Assembly (NCBI RefSeq): GCF_004570345.1
Contig: NZ_SPQM01000047.1
Span: forward strand, 1-33,288
Source of the DNA: Blastococcus sp. CT_GayMR20
GTDB taxonomy: Bacteria; Actinomycetota; Actinomycetes; Mycobacteriales; Geodermatophilaceae
Direction: 5' to 3'
Length of the DNA stretch: 33,288 nt
The notes below the pieces were generated by a model that saw nothing but the letters and a program-made list of their open reading frames with translations, ran no database searches and was not told the DNA's origin. Of this stretch, positions 1 to 10,454 are shown piece after piece. Position 1 is the stretch's first letter; every line of letters begins with the position of its first letter. A program made the translations under genes and the position numbers.

Positions 1-1
1 C

Positions 2-1477
2 CTGCTGGCCCGCGCGCGGGCGCTGCCGCAGCCGCGGGACCTGCGGGTGCGGGCCGCCGGGCTCCGCGGCGCCATCGCCTCCCGCACCGGCTCGGTCGAA
101 TCGGCGCGCGACGAGCTGATGACCGCCGCGGCCGACGCCGCGGGAACCGATCCCGACACCGCGGTGCTGCTGCTGGCCGACGCGATCCTCGCGTGCTTCT
201 TCCTCGCCGACACCGCCACGGTGGCCGACGCCGGTGCCCGCATCGACGGGCTGGTGCCCCGGGTGACCGGTGAGCCGGCCCGGCGGATGGGCGCCGTGGC
301 CGCCGGCGTGGCCGGTGTCCTGACCGGGCGCGGCGGCCCCGAGCGGATCCGGCTCGCCCTCCGGCCGCTGGAGTCCGGCGGACCCCTGCTGCGGGACCCG
401 CGGCTCGCGCCGTGGCTCGTGCTCGGGGTGCTGTTCCTGCGCGAGCGGGGCACCGGACGGGCGATCGTGCCGGCCGTCGTGGACGATCTCCGCCGGCGCA
501 GCGATCTCGGCGGACTGCCGTTCCTGCTCTTCCTCGTCGCGCGGGACCGGGCCACCGGCGACCGCTGGGACGTCGCCGAGGCCGACTACACCGAGGGCGT
601 GCAGCTGGGCCGGGAGACGGGCTCGACGTCGGAGCTCGCGGCCTGTTTGGCCGGTCTGGCCTGGCTGCAGGCGCGGCAGGGCCGCGCGGACGCCTGCCGG
701 GCGAACGCAGCCGAGGTGCTGGAGGTCAGTGGCCCCCGGCACCTCGCGCTGTTCCAGGTGTGGGCGCTGTCGGCGCTCGGCAATCTCGAGCTCGGGCTCG
801 GGCGACCGGAGGCGGCGCTCGCGCACCTGGAGCGCCTGGACGCCCTGCTCACCGACCTCGCGCTCGTCGACGTCGACCTCTCCCCAGTTCCCGAGCTCGC
901 CGAGGCGCTGGTCCACCTGGGGCGGGCCGAGGACGCCCGCAGGCCGGCGGCACGGTACGCCGCCCGGGCCACCGAGAAGGGGCAACCCTGGGCGATGGCC
1001 CGGGCCGCCCGCACCGTCGCGCTCACCTGCGCCGACGCCGACATCGACCGCGAGTTCGGCCGGGCGCTGGACCACCACGGCGAGGCGCTGGACCCCTTCG
1101 AGCGGGCCCGCACCCAGCTCGCCTACGGCGCGCGGCTGCGGCGTGCCCGTCGCAGGGTCGACGCCCGGGAACAGCTGCGCGCCGCGCTCACCGCCTTCGA
1201 CACCCTCGGCGCGGCGCCCTGGGCGGACCGGGCGGCTGCCGAGCTGCGCGCGACCGGCGAGACCGCGCAGCGCCGGCAGGCCGGCCCGGCGGGCGACCTG
1301 ACCCCGCAGGAGCTGCAGATCGCCACCATGCTCGCCCGCGGCCGGACGACGCGGGAGGCCGCCGCGGCGCTCTTCCTCAGCCCGAAGACGGTCGAGTACC
1401 ACCTGCGGCACGTCTACCTGAAGCTCGGGGTGTCCTCCCGCGCCGAGCTCGCCGGCCGCCTCGCCGTCCCGGGCTGA
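2..1477 (+). CDS. LuxR-family transcriptional regulator, C-terminal part (5' end outside window)
   Basis: The reading frame is open from base 2, so the gene begins upstream; the GTG at 47 is only an internal codon. The visible part is a long alpha-helical, Ala/Leu/Arg-rich region of TPR type, as in large MalT/LuxR (LAL) regulators. It ends in a LuxR/GerE helix-turn-helix over roughly the last 60 residues (LTPQELQIATMLARG, then FLSPKTVEYHLRHVYLKLGV). In that family an N-terminal AAA/NACHT-like ATPase or sensor precedes the TPRs; here it would lie outside the window. The product is inferred to be a cytoplasmic DNA-binding activator of unknown targets. It converges on the flavoprotein gene with only 6 bp between stops. 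Family assignment is firm; ligand and regulon are unknown. Confidence 0.88.
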   Translation: MLARARALPQPRDLRVRAAGLRGAIASRTGSVESARDELMTAAADAAGTDPDTAVLLLADAILACFFLADTATVADAGARIDGLVPRVTGEPARRMGAVAAGVAGVLTGRGGPERIRLALRPLESGGPLLRDPRLAPWLVLGVLFLRERGTGRAIVPAVVDDLRRRSDLGGLPFLLFLVARDRATGDRWDVAEADYTEGVQLGRETGSTSELAACLAGLAWLQARQGRADACRANAAEVLEVSGPRHLALFQVWALSALGNLELGLGRPEAALAHLERLDALLTDLALVDVDLSPVPELAEALVHLGRAEDARRPAARYAARATEKGQPWAMARAARTVALTCADADIDREFGRALDHHGEALDPFERARTQLAYGARLRRARRRVDAREQLRAALTAFDTLGAAPWADRAAAELRATGETAQRRQAGPAGDLTPQELQIATMLARGRTTREAAAALFLSPKTVEYHLRHVYLKLGVSSRAELAGRLAVPG

Positions 1478-1483
1478 GCTCCC

Positions 1484-3166
1484 TCAGCGGTCGTCCTCCG
1501 CCAGGTACTCGTGCACGAGCTGGATCGCGGTCGCGCCCTCGCCGGCGGCCGCGGCCACGCGCTTGACCGACCGGTGCCGGACGTCGCCGGCCGCGAAGAC
1601 CCCGGGGAGGCTCGTCTCCAGGAGCAGGGGCGGACGGCGCAACGGCCAGTCGCCGGGCGGTGCGCCGTCATGCAGCAGGTCCCGGCCGGTGAGGACGAAC
1701 CCGCGGTCGTCGCGGGCGACGGAGCCGGCCAGCCAGTCCGTCTTCGGCTCGGCGCCGATGAGGACGAACAGGGCGGTCGCCGGGACGTCGCGGCGGTGGC
1801 TGCTCGCCCGGTCCAGCAGGGTCAGCGAGCTCAGTCCGCCGCCCCCTGTCCCGTCGACGACCTCGGTGCCCACCAGCACGCCGATGTTCGGCGTCTCCGC
1901 GATCACCGTGACGAGGTAGTCCGACATCGTCGCGTCGAGGCCGGCGCCGCGCACGACCATCGTGACCGACCGGGCGTAGCGGGCCAGGTGGAGGGCGGCC
2001 TGCCCGGCCGAGTTGCCCGCACCGATCACGAAGACGTCCTGGCCGGCCAGCGCCCGGGCCTCCGAGCCGGCCGCGCCGTAGAACACGCCGCGACCCACGA
2101 GGGCCTCCAGGGCGGGCACCCCGAGCCGGCGCCAGGTGACGCCGCAGGCGATGACCACGGCGCGGGCCTCCACCTCGGTGCCGTCCGACGTCCGCACCAG
2201 TCGCCGGTCACCCGTGGCGGAGATCCTGGTGACCGGCTGGGTGAGGACGAAGTCGGCGCCGAACAGCCAGGCCTGCTCGACGGCCCGGACGGCGAGCTCG
2301 TCCCCGCTGATCCCGCGCTGGAACCCGAGGTAGTTGCGGATCAGGGAGCTGGTCCCCGCCTGTCCGCCGGGGATCTCCGGCTCCAGCACCAGGGTGTCCA
2401 GCCCCTCGGAGGAGGCGTACACCGCTGCCGCCAGCCCGGCCGGCCCCGCACCGACGATCACCACGTCGCACCTGGCCGCGGTCGGCCGGGTCTTCATCCC
2501 GAGCAGCGCGACCAGGTCGGCGTCCGTGGGCTCCTCCAGGACGGCACCCCCGAAGTGGACGATGACGGGCAGCCGCGAACCGTCGCAGCCCGCCTCGACC
2601 AGGAGCCGGCGCCCCTCGTCGCTCGAGGGGTCGTAGAACCAGAACGGGATGGCTGCGCGGCTCAGCTTGTCGCGGATGTCGTGGGACCGGGCCGCGCGCT
2701 GGAAGCCGACGATCCGCAGCGGCACCACCGAGGCCTCCCGGGTGGTGTCCCAGGCCGCCAGGAAGTCGCTGATCGCGGGATAGAGGATCCGCTCGATCGG
2801 CACCCACGGGACGTAGAGGTGGTAGTCCACCTGTCCCAGGGCCATCGCGGCGACCACCGGGTGCACCGAGGACCAGTTGCCGCGGTGCACGAGGAGGACC
2901 CGCTTCACGGCAGGATGCCGCGCCCGCCCGTGCGCGAAGATCTCCATCGCCCGCGTCTCGCCGACCCGTTCGTCGACGAGGAGCAGCGCCAGGTCCGGCC
3001 CGTCGCCGCCCTGCCAGGCGTCGGCGCCGTGGCCCCGCACGTCGTAGTCGCGGCCGAACCGTCGGTCCAGGTCCGCGACCAGGCCGGCCAGCAGGTCCGG
3101 ATCGTCGGACACCACCAGGAAGCCCGGGCGCGGCTCTTGGCCCGCCGTCCCGGGATCCGGTTCCAC
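1484..3166 (-). CDS. Receiver-like / thioredoxin-reductase-like FAD-dependent oxidoreductase lacking the CxxC
   Basis: The 560-residue protein has three parts. Residues ~15-135 are a degenerate receiver-like domain, ~150-225 a thioredoxin/glutaredoxin-fold segment, and ~232-555 a two-dinucleotide-fold flavoprotein. The FAD site GAGPAG is at 239-244, the NAD(P)H site GAGNSAGQA at 382-390, and the C-terminal FAD motif (FAAGDVR) near 525. In thioredoxin reductase a CATC motif follows the GRGV-type segment; here the equivalent is VFYGAAGSEA (361-370), so the redox-active disulfide is absent. The Grx-like segment also lacks a CxxC. Such fused proteins are usually annotated 'response regulator/thioredoxin-disulfide reductase', but disulfide reductase activity is not expected here. 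The start is the GTG at 3166, six bases after a TAGCCT -10 hexamer, suggesting a leaderless mRNA. It is divergent from the DUF1330 gene. Confidence 0.9.
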   Translation of the reverse strand: MEPDPGTAGQEPRPGFLVVSDDPDLLAGLVADLDRRFGRDYDVRGHGADAWQGGDGPDLALLLVDERVGETRAMEIFAHGRARHPAVKRVLLVHRGNWSSVHPVVAAMALGQVDYHLYVPWVPIERILYPAISDFLAAWDTTREASVVPLRIVGFQRAARSHDIRDKLSRAAIPFWFYDPSSDEGRRLLVEAGCDGSRLPVIVHFGGAVLEEPTDADLVALLGMKTRPTAARCDVVIVGAGPAGLAAAVYASSEGLDTLVLEPEIPGGQAGTSSLIRNYLGFQRGISGDELAVRAVEQAWLFGADFVLTQPVTRISATGDRRLVRTSDGTEVEARAVVIACGVTWRRLGVPALEALVGRGVFYGAAGSEARALAGQDVFVIGAGNSAGQAALHLARYARSVTMVVRGAGLDATMSDYLVTVIAETPNIGVLVGTEVVDGTGGGGLSSLTLLDRASSHRRDVPATALFVLIGAEPKTDWLAGSVARDDRGFVLTGRDLLHDGAPPGDWPLRRPPLLLETSLPGVFAAGDVRHRSVKRVAAAAGEGATAIQLVHEYLAEDDR

Positions 3167-3245
3167 GCGCCGAGGCTAGTGAAGGACGGCGGCTGGGAGG
3201 GCCGGCTCGGCCGCGCCGGATGCGGTCGTGAACTAGCTTCCGGTC
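3167..3245. promoter_or_regulatory. Divergent promoter region with two leaderless-type -10 elements
   Basis: This 79-bp gap carries mirror-image GCTAGT (3175-3180) and ACTAGC (3232-3237). On the + strand TAGCTT (3234-3239) ends 6 bases before the ATG at 3246. On the - strand TAGCCT (3178-3173) ends 6 bases before the GTG at 3166. Both match the actinobacterial TANNNT -10 consensus at exactly -12 to -7 if transcription starts at the first base of each start codon. No Shine-Dalgarno sequence is seen for either gene. No clear -35 is visible, which is common in these bacteria. The promoter reading is inferred from spacing. Confidence 0.6.
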
Positions 3246-3608
3246 ATGGCGATCGACCCGCGGGGCGCGGACCTGAAGCGGTACCTCCAGGAGGATCCCG
3301 GCGGCCCGGTGGTGATGCTGAACCTGCTGCGCTTCGCCGACGGCGGCCGGGAGCTGTACGCGCAGTACGCCGAGGCGCTGTCGACGACCTTCCTGCCCCG
3401 CTACGGCGGCGAGGTGCTCTACGCCGGCGACGGCTCGACCTCCCTCGTCGCCGAGTCGGGGCAGGCCTGGGACGCCGTCCTGCTGGTCCGCTACCCCTCG
3501 CGCGAGGCGTTCAGCCGGATGGTCGCCGACCCCGAGTACCAGCAGGTCACCGAGCTGCGGACCCGGGCGCTGACCGAGGCAGTGCTCCAGGCGACCACCG
3601 CCTGGTGA
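3246..3608 (+). CDS. DUF1330-type small protein (dimeric alpha/beta-barrel fold)
   Basis: The 120-residue protein has the features of the DUF1330/NIPSNAP-like ferredoxin-fold group: an early hydrophobic strand (GGPVVMLNLLRF), a YAQYAEAL helix, a central GGEVLYAG strand, and a late VLLVRYPSREAFSRMV strand-helix followed by an EYQQVTELRTRAL segment. Proteins of this fold form dimers and are sometimes small monooxygenases or isomerases, but no specific reaction can be assigned. The ATG at 3246 is chosen because a TAGCTT -10 sits exactly 6 bases upstream, and no ribosome-binding site is present. It is divergent from the flavoprotein gene and lies 64 bp before lutA. Confidence 0.85.
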   Translation: MAIDPRGADLKRYLQEDPGGPVVMLNLLRFADGGRELYAQYAEALSTTFLPRYGGEVLYAGDGSTSLVAESGQAWDAVLLVRYPSREAFSRMVADPEYQQVTELRTRALTEAVLQATTAW

Positions 3609-3672
3609 CCGACCGCCTTCCCAGGACTGCCCGGAGCACCGTGGGACGCACCGTCGGAGGAGTTGGAGCTGC

Positions 3673-4446
3673 GTGAAGATCGCACTGTTCGCCACCTGCC
3701 TGGTGGACACGATCGTGCCGCAGGTCGCCCGCGCCACCGCCGTGCTGCTGGAGCGGCTGGGGCACGAGGTCGTCGTCCCCCCGGATCAGAGCTGCTGCGG
3801 GCAGATGCACGTGAACACCGGCTACCGGCGCGAGGCGGTGCCCATCGTCGCCAACCACGTCCGCGCGTTCGCGGGGGCGGAGGCGGTCGTGGCGCCGTCC
3901 GGATCGTGCGTCGCGTCGATCCACCACCAGCAGGCCGCCGTCGCCCGACGGGCCGGTGAGCCCGCGCTGGCCGACGAGGCCGCCGCGCTCGCGGAGCGGA
4001 CGTACGAGCTGTCGCAGTTCCTGGTCGACGTCCTCGGGGTGACCGACGTCGGCGCGCACTACCCCCACCGCGTGACCTACCACCCGACCTGCCACTCCCT
4101 GCGGATGCTGCGCGTCGGCGACCGCCCGCTGCGGCTGCTCCGTGCGGTTCGGGGGCTGGACCTCGTCGAACTGCCCGCAGCCGACCAGTGCTGCGGCTTC
4201 GGCGGCACGTTCGCGGTCAAGAACGCCGAGACGTCGACGGCGATGCTCACCGACAAGATGGCCAACGTCCTGGCGACGCACGCCGAGGTGTGCACCGCCG
4301 GTGACGCGTCGTGCCTGATGCACATCGGCGGCGGGCTGTCGCGGCTGCGCTCGGGCACCAGGACGGTGCACCTCGCCGAGATCCTGGCGTCGACCGAGGA
4401 CGCCGTCCACCCGCAGCAGTCGACCCGACCGGCGGTGTCCGCGTGA
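3673..4446 (+). CDS. lutA: L-lactate oxidation complex protein LutA (Fe-S/CCG-domain protein)
   Basis: The 257-residue protein has the two cysteine-rich CCG domains that define LutA/LldE and the GlpC/HdrB-type subunits: SCCGQMHVN in the N-terminal half and QCCGFGGTFAVKN in the C-terminal half, with YHPTCHSLRML between. These cysteines bind an Fe-S cluster. LutABC together oxidise L-lactate to pyruvate in the cytoplasm or at the membrane. The GTG start at 3673 is supported by GGAG at about 3665, and a further GGAGG lies at 3656. The stop overlaps the lutB GTG by 4 bp (GTGA), indicating translational coupling. No LutP permease or LutR repressor gene is adjacent. Confidence 0.93.
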   Translation: MKIALFATCLVDTIVPQVARATAVLLERLGHEVVVPPDQSCCGQMHVNTGYRREAVPIVANHVRAFAGAEAVVAPSGSCVASIHHQQAAVARRAGEPALADEAAALAERTYELSQFLVDVLGVTDVGAHYPHRVTYHPTCHSLRMLRVGDRPLRLLRAVRGLDLVELPAADQCCGFGGTFAVKNAETSTAMLTDKMANVLATHAEVCTAGDASCLMHIGGGLSRLRSGTRTVHLAEILASTEDAVHPQQSTRPAVSA

Positions 4447-5933
4447 CCGCCGTCTTCCTCGGCATCCCGACGGCGGCGACAGGCGTCGGGCACCTGCGCG
4501 GCGACCGCTCCTTCCCCGACGCCGCGCGCGACTCGCTGCGCGACGGCCAGCTGCGGGCCAACCTGGGGCACGCGACGGCGACCATCCGCGGCAAGCGGGC
4601 CGGTGTCGTCGGCGAGGTGGCCGACTGGGCGGAGCTCCGCGAGGCCGGCCGGGCCATCAAGGCCGCCACCATGGCCCGGCTGGACGAGCACCTCATCGTG
4701 CTGGAGGAACAGGTCACCGCCCGCGGCGGCACTGTGCACTGGGCCCGCGACGCCGACGAGGCCAACGCCATCGTCACCCGGCTGGTGCAGGCCACCGGGG
4801 CCGACGAGGCGGTCAAGGTCAAGTCGATGGCCACCCAGGAGATCGGCCTGAACGAGGCGCTCGAGGCGGCCGGCATCGCGGCCCACGAGACCGACCTGGC
4901 CGAGCTCATCGTCCAGCTGGGGAAGGACAAGCCGTCGCACATCCTGGTGCCGGCGATCCACAAGAACCGCGCCGAGATCCGCGAGATCTTCCTGCGCACC
5001 ATGCCGCAGTTCCAGGGGCCCGGCGTCGACCCGGGCCTCACCGACGACCCGCGTCAGCTGGCGATGGCCGCCCGGGCGCACCTGCGGGAGCGGTTCCTGC
5101 GCGCCCGGGTCGCGATCAGCGGCGCGAACTTCGCCGTCGCCGAGACCGGCACCCTCTCCGTCGTCGAGAGCGAGGGCAACGGCCGGATGTGCCTGACCCT
5201 CCCGCAGACGCTGATCACCGTGATGGGCATCGAGAAGGTGGTGCCGACCTGGCGCGACCTCGAGGTGTTCCTGCAGCTGCTCCCCCGCTCCTCGACCGGC
5301 GAGCGGATGAACCCCTACACCTCGCTGTGGGCGGGGGTCACCCCCGGCGACGGGCCGCAGGAGTTCCACCTGGTGCTGCTCGACAACGGACGGACGGCGG
5401 TGCTGGCCGACGAGGCGGGCCGCGAGGCGCTGCACTGCATCCGCTGCTCCGCGTGCCTCAACGTCTGCCCGGTCTACGAGCGCGCCGGCGGGCACGCCTA
5501 CGGGTCGGTCTACCCCGGCCCGATCGGCGCCGTTCTGTCACCGCAGCTGACCGGCAGTGCCGGCGACAAGCACGACCCCAACGCCTCGCTTCCCTACGCC
5601 TCGTCGCTGTGCGGTGCGTGCTACGACGTCTGCCCCGTGGCGATCGACATCCCGTCGATCCTCGTGCACCTGCGCGCAGAGCACGTCGAGGCGCAGACCA
5701 GGACCACCCCCGAGGCCCTCGCGTTCCGGGCGCTGTCGAAGGCCATGTCGAGCCCGCGGCTCTGGCGGCTCGCGCAGCGAGCCGCCGGACTCGGCCGGCT
5801 CCTCGCCCGCGGGAAGCCGACGCTGCCCGCCGCCCTCCCGCCGCCGGCGTCGAAGTGGACCCGCACGCGGGACCTGCCCACCCCGCCGAGGGAGACCTTC
5901 ACGCAGGCGTGGGCCCGGGAGCACGGCTCGTGA
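4443..5933 (+). CDS. lutB: LutB: LUD-domain 4Fe-4S iron-sulfur protein of lactate oxidation
   Basis: This is a 496-residue protein when started at the GTG at 4443, which overlaps the lutA stop. The open frame continues upstream, but only into lutA. The N-terminal two thirds is a LUD domain (VKVKSMATQEIGLNEALEAAG; FAVAETGTLSVVESEGNGR). Two ferredoxin-type CxxCxxCxxxCP clusters follow (CIRCSACLNVCPVYE and CGACYDVCPVAIDIP), so two 4Fe-4S centres are expected. In the Lut complex it passes electrons from lactate, probably to quinone. The C-terminal ~100 residues are a basic, Pro-rich helical tail typical of LutB. It overlaps lutC by 4 bp. Confidence 0.93.
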   Translation: MTAVFLGIPTAATGVGHLRGDRSFPDAARDSLRDGQLRANLGHATATIRGKRAGVVGEVADWAELREAGRAIKAATMARLDEHLIVLEEQVTARGGTVHWARDADEANAIVTRLVQATGADEAVKVKSMATQEIGLNEALEAAGIAAHETDLAELIVQLGKDKPSHILVPAIHKNRAEIREIFLRTMPQFQGPGVDPGLTDDPRQLAMAARAHLRERFLRARVAISGANFAVAETGTLSVVESEGNGRMCLTLPQTLITVMGIEKVVPTWRDLEVFLQLLPRSSTGERMNPYTSLWAGVTPGDGPQEFHLVLLDNGRTAVLADEAGREALHCIRCSACLNVCPVYERAGGHAYGSVYPGPIGAVLSPQLTGSAGDKHDPNASLPYASSLCGACYDVCPVAIDIPSILVHLRAEHVEAQTRTTPEALAFRALSKAMSSPRLWRLAQRAAGLGRLLARGKPTLPAALPPPASKWTRTRDLPTPPRETFTQAWAREHGS

Positions 5934-6553
5934 GCGCGCGCGAGGAGATCCTCGGCCGGATCAGGACGGCACTCGGACCCGACCGCGCGGCACCGGCGGG
6001 GATCCGGCGCGACTACCGCCTCACCGACGACCGCGACGCCACGGTGCTGCTGGACGTGCTGGTCGACCGCCTCGAGGACTACCAGGCGACCGTTGTGCGC
6101 TGCGCGCCGTCCGACGTCGCCGCCTCGGTGGCCGAGGCCCTGCGGACGGCGCTCGGCGAGCACGACCCGGCCCGCGTGGTCGTCGCACCCGGCGTCCCGG
6201 CGGACTGGCGGCCCGACGGCGCGGTGCAGGACGACGGCCGGCCGGCGGTCGCCCTGGCCGACCACCTGGCATCGGTCACCGGCGTCTGCGTGGCGATCGC
6301 CGAGACCGGCACGCTGGTGCTCGACGGCAGCCCGCTCAGCGGCCGGCGGGCCCTGTCGCTGCTGCCCGACTGCCTGGTCTGCGTGGTGGAGCCGGCCCAG
6401 GTGGTGGGCGGCGTCCCCGAGGGGCTGGCCAGGCTCGACCCGCTCGCTCCGCTGACGATGATCAGCGGCCCGTCGGCGACCAGCGACATCGAGCTGCAGC
6501 GCGTCGAGGGCGTGCACGGCCCGCGCACGCTGCTGGTGGTCCTGGCCGGCTGA
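5930..6553 (+). CDS. lutC: LutC: LUD-domain lactate utilization protein C
   Basis: The 207-residue protein begins at the GTG overlapping the lutB stop (GTGA). The N-terminus, SAREEILGRIRTALG, is the usual LutC opening. The C-terminal half has the LUD signature (VAIAETGTLVLDG, then MISGPSATSDIELQRVEGVHGP). LutC is the third component required for the LutABC lactate oxidase; it has no Fe-S motif. Its position as last gene in the coupled lutABC set is the standard order. A structured intergenic region follows. Confidence 0.93.
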   Translation: MSAREEILGRIRTALGPDRAAPAGIRRDYRLTDDRDATVLLDVLVDRLEDYQATVVRCAPSDVAASVAEALRTALGEHDPARVVVAPGVPADWRPDGAVQDDGRPAVALADHLASVTGVCVAIAETGTLVLDGSPLSGRRALSLLPDCLVCVVEPAQVVGGVPEGLARLDPLAPLTMISGPSATSDIELQRVEGVHGPRTLLVVLAG

Positions 6554-9244
<2,691 letters not shown>

Positions 9245-9256
9245 CTGCGCACCGTC

Positions 9257-9302
9257 GAACCACGGGGGCCCGGGATCCCACGATCCCGGGCCTCGCTGGT
9301 TC
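9257..9302. terminator. Two-part bidirectional terminator hairpin between convergent genes
   Basis: The inner stem GGCCCGGGATC (9267-9277) pairs perfectly over 11 bp with 9282-9292 around a CCAC loop. An outer 6-bp stem, GAACCA (9257-9262) with TGGTTC (9297-9302), continues it across a 4x4 internal loop. It lies between the ends of the MFS gene and the convergent alcohol dehydrogenase and touches the latter's stop codon. No U-tract follows on either strand. Confidence 0.75.
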
Positions 9303-10317
9303 ATGGCCGCAGGAATGCCTTGATGGCCCGCCGCTCGTCCATCGCGCGGTACCCCTCGGCCACCTCGTCCAGCGGCAGGTCGAGGTCGAACACCCGGCCG
9401 GGGTCGATCTCGCCGCGCAGCGTCGCGTCGATCAGGTCGGGCAGGAACCGGCGGACCGGCGCCGGTCCCCCGTGCAGCCGCACCATGGTCGAGAACAGCC
9501 GGCCACCGGGAATGCTGACGCCGTGCGGGACGCCGACGAAGCCGACGCCGCCGCCCGCGCGAGTGGACCTGATCGCCTGGGTCATCGCCTCGTCGGTGCC
9601 GACGCACTCGAGGACGGCGTCCGCGCCGATCCCGTCGGTCAGGTCCCGGATCCGCGCGACTGCGTCGTCCCCGCGCTCGGGCACGATGTCGGTGGCCCCG
9701 AACTCGGTGGCCAGCTTTTGCCGGGGCTCGTGGCGGCTCATCGCGATGATCCGCTCGGCACCCATCTGGCGGGCCGACAGCACGCCCAGCAGACCGACGG
9801 CGCCGTCCCCGACGACGGCCACGGTCATCCCCTGCTGCACGCCCGCGGCCACGGCGGCGAACCAGCCGGTGCCCATCACGTCGGAGAGCGTGAGCAGGCT
9901 CGGGAGGAGTTCGGCGTCGGGGTGGTCGGCCGTGGCGACGAGCGTGCCGTCGGCGTGCGGTACGCGGAGCAGCTCGGCCTGCGCGCCGGTCATCCCTACC
10001 CGGTGCGCGCACGCGCTCTGGTACCCCGACCGGCACTGCGGGCAGGTGTTGTCCGAGGCGATGAACGAGCCGATGACGAACTGGCCGGGGCGCACCGAGG
10101 TGACGTCGGAGCCGACCTCCTCGACGACGCCGCAGTACTCGTGGCCGATCGGCGTCGGCTCGGGGACCTCGTTGATGCCGCGGTAGGGCCACAGGTCCGA
10201 ACCGCAGACGCAGGTGGCCGACATCCGGATGATCGCGTCGGTCGGCTCGACGATCGACGGATCGGGCAGCTGCTCGATCCGGACGTCGCCAGGGGCGTGC
10301 AGGACGGCTCCGCGCAC
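9301..10317 (-). CDS. Zinc-dependent medium-chain alcohol dehydrogenase
   Basis: The 338-residue MDR-superfamily enzyme has catalytic zinc ligands in the CVCGSDLWPYRG and IGHEYCG segments, a Rossmann motif (VAVVGDGAVGLLGV) for NAD(P), and a C-terminal LPLDEVAEGYRAMDERRAIKAF stretch. In the structural-zinc lobe the usual four cysteines are three (CPQCRSGYQSAC); the first position is Asp (DNTC), so Asp may act as ligand. The start is the GTG at 10317, with GAGAGG about 10 bases upstream. The frame stays open further upstream without homologous sequence. Substrate unknown. It converges on the MFS gene. Confidence 0.9.
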   Translation of the reverse strand: MRGAVLHAPGDVRIEQLPDPSIVEPTDAIIRMSATCVCGSDLWPYRGINEVPEPTPIGHEYCGVVEEVGSDVTSVRPGQFVIGSFIASDNTCPQCRSGYQSACAHRVGMTGAQAELLRVPHADGTLVATADHPDAELLPSLLTLSDVMGTGWFAAVAAGVQQGMTVAVVGDGAVGLLGVLSARQMGAERIIAMSRHEPRQKLATEFGATDIVPERGDDAVARIRDLTDGIGADAVLECVGTDEAMTQAIRSTRAGGGVGFVGVPHGVSIPGGRLFSTMVRLHGGPAPVRRFLPDLIDATLRGEIDPGRVFDLDLPLDEVAEGYRAMDERRAIKAFLRP

Positions 10318-10454
10318 GGTGCGGGTTCCTCTCCAAGCGTTCCATGACCGGGGCACCGGCCACCACGACCCGGTTCGGGGTCGGCCCCGTGGGTGTATCC
10401 CGGAGGCGCCCTGCTGTACCGCGCTCGGCCCGAACCGTCCTCGCCGCGGACGGC

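Noticed and set aside
1511..3245. Long plus-strand open frame across the flavoprotein gene
   Set aside because: It is the reverse-strand shadow of the flavoprotein, with His/Arg/Asp-rich composition and no domain.
10318..10454. Possible tRNA-like or T-loop-like GGTTCGGGGTC stretch between the ADH and ATP-grasp genes
   Set aside because: No acceptor stem, anticodon arm or conserved T-loop ending could be built around it.
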